Origin: Pedobacter glucosidilyticus DSM 23534
GTDB lineage: Bacteria; Bacteroidota; Bacteroidia; Sphingobacteriales; Sphingobacteriaceae
Reading direction: 5' to 3'
DNA: 64,000 nucleotides
Assembly: GCF_000425145.1 (NCBI RefSeq)
Contig: NZ_KE384314.1
Coordinates: 1 to 64,000, forward strand
Numbering within the stretch: the first letter of the stretch is position 1; every line of letters starts with the position of its first letter. The position numbers and the translations under genes were made by a program. Shown here piece after piece: positions 63,335 to 64,000 of the stretch. The notes beneath the pieces are model-generated. The model was not told where the DNA came from and searched no databases. It saw only the letters and a list, made by a program, of their open reading frames with translations.

Positions 63335-63694
63335 CTAAACTTGGCTTTCTTTAATCAATTTTTCAACTTCTAATTTCAGCTTAGGTAAGTGATGAGTAAG
63401 TACCGACCATATATTTTCATCAGAAATATTATCGTAAGCATGGATAACTTGATTTCTTAATCCTACAATAGCTCTTGAATTATTTATCCTTTCAACAAAA
63501 GAACAATCGCGGGTAATAATCCTATTTACTGCCTCCCCAATAATTTCCAGGTTTCTTTCCACCGCTCTTTTGAGCATAATGTTCTCTTTGTATTTCAGGA
63601 AGTCTTTTTCTTTACCTTTGAAAAAACTTTCAATTTCATCAACACAAATTTTAATATCAAAAAGCCATTTTAAAATTCTTTCATCCATAAACAA
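63335..63694 (-). CDS. hepT: HepT-type HEPN toxin
   Basis: The 119-residue helical protein has the HEPN RNase motif RNQVIHAY (Arg80, His85, Tyr87; Rx4HxY). Its start overlaps the end of the nucleotidyltransferase gene. In characterised pairs HepT is an RNase whose Tyr is AMPylated by the partner MntA, which inactivates it. Met3 (start at 63688) is an equally good start. The order antitoxin then toxin is usual. Confidence 0.88.
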   Translation of the reverse strand: MFMDERILKWLFDIKICVDEIESFFKGKEKDFLKYKENIMLKRAVERNLEIIGEAVNRIITRDCSFVERINNSRAIVGLRNQVIHAYDNISDENIWSVLTHHLPKLKLEVEKLIKESQV

Positions 63695-63980
63695 GCTCTT
63701 TGGATTTATTAATAGAATTGATTAAAATAGGATTTTTTAAGGTTTGCTCTTCTACTAAGTCTACTTTACGTCCAAATAATTGCTCTAACTTTCCTTTAAA
63801 ATTTATGTAGTTATCAAAATAATTTGATAAATCCATGGATTTAAACTTTACAAGAAAATCTATATCACTCTTATTAGAAAAGTTTTGATTTAAAGCCGAG
63901 CCAAACAAATACATCCTCTCTACCTGATAGGCACTACATAGTTTTATAAATTTCTCAATATGCTCATCCACTACATGCAT
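63681..63980 (-). CDS. mntA: MntA-type minimal nucleotidyltransferase antitoxin
   Basis: The 99-residue protein carries the minimal nucleotidyltransferase motif GSx10DxD (Gly27-Ser28, Asp39 and Asp41 in SDIDFLVKF). It is expected to transfer AMP to Tyr of the HEPN partner. It overlaps the toxin gene by up to 14 bp, implying coupled translation. Confidence 0.88.
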   Translation of the reverse strand: MHVVDEHIEKFIKLCSAYQVERMYLFGSALNQNFSNKSDIDFLVKFKSMDLSNYFDNYINFKGKLEQLFGRKVDLVEEQTLKNPILINSINKSKELVYG

Positions 63981-64000
63981 AACAACAAATTTATTAAAAT

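Overview
This AT-rich window comes from a Bacteroidota genome, most likely a Sphingobacteriaceae member of the Pedobacter type (inference). The signs are several secreted proteins ending in a type IX secretion (T9SS) sorting domain, a SusC/SusD pair, a LytS/LytTR two-component pair, TAnnTTTG-type -7 boxes, an ArgF'-type carbamoyltransferase, and families of intergenic repeats of a kind I recall from this group. No rRNA, tRNA, CRISPR array or complete IS element is visible.

Layout. 0-11.7 kb: two secreted T9SS proteins, a histidine kinase and LytTR regulator whose stop codons abut tail to tail, an OmpA-like protein and a YfhO membrane protein. 11.7-15.6 kb: a small surface-polysaccharide group (GT2 glycosyltransferase, an unassigned LGNGPSL protein, a hexapeptide acyltransferase, a flippase). 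15.6-29.8 kb: an arginine biosynthesis operon on the minus strand, read as leader peptide, GNAT, argG, argC, argD, argF', argB, proC, argE-like, argH, then an aminotransferase. It is interrupted by selfish-looking modules: an S23 four-helix protein, a Phd/RelE-like pair, a DUF433/DUF5615 pair, a truncated ORF6N gene and a Fic protein. Two of these modules are bounded by direct repeats. An Arg-rich 45-codon leader ORF with alternative RNA pairings precedes the first gene and suggests transcription attenuation by arginine supply.

29.9-31.8 kb: a fatty-acid desaturase and a TPR protein. 31.8-41.9 kb: a compact ten-gene minus-strand operon (GMC oxidoreductase, its Tat-exported small subunit, cytochrome c, DUF1080 hydrolase, two Gfo/Idh dehydrogenases, three TIM-barrel isomerase-like proteins, MFS transporter) that looks like a 3-keto-glycoside pathway. 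42.1-50.8 kb: susC, susD, a DUF5689 lipoprotein, a MITE-like hairpin, a calcineurin-like phosphoesterase and an SGNH hydrolase. 51.0-55.8 kb: glpF, glpK, glpD with a divergent DeoR-type regulator and TTTCGATTT-type operator repeats. 55.9-62.7 kb: a Gfo/Idh protein, a secreted phospholipase D-like T9SS protein, then glpQ-glpT. Together these suggest scavenging of glycerophosphodiesters or phospholipid headgroups. The right end holds a DinB-fold protein and a HepT/MntA toxin-antitoxin pair.
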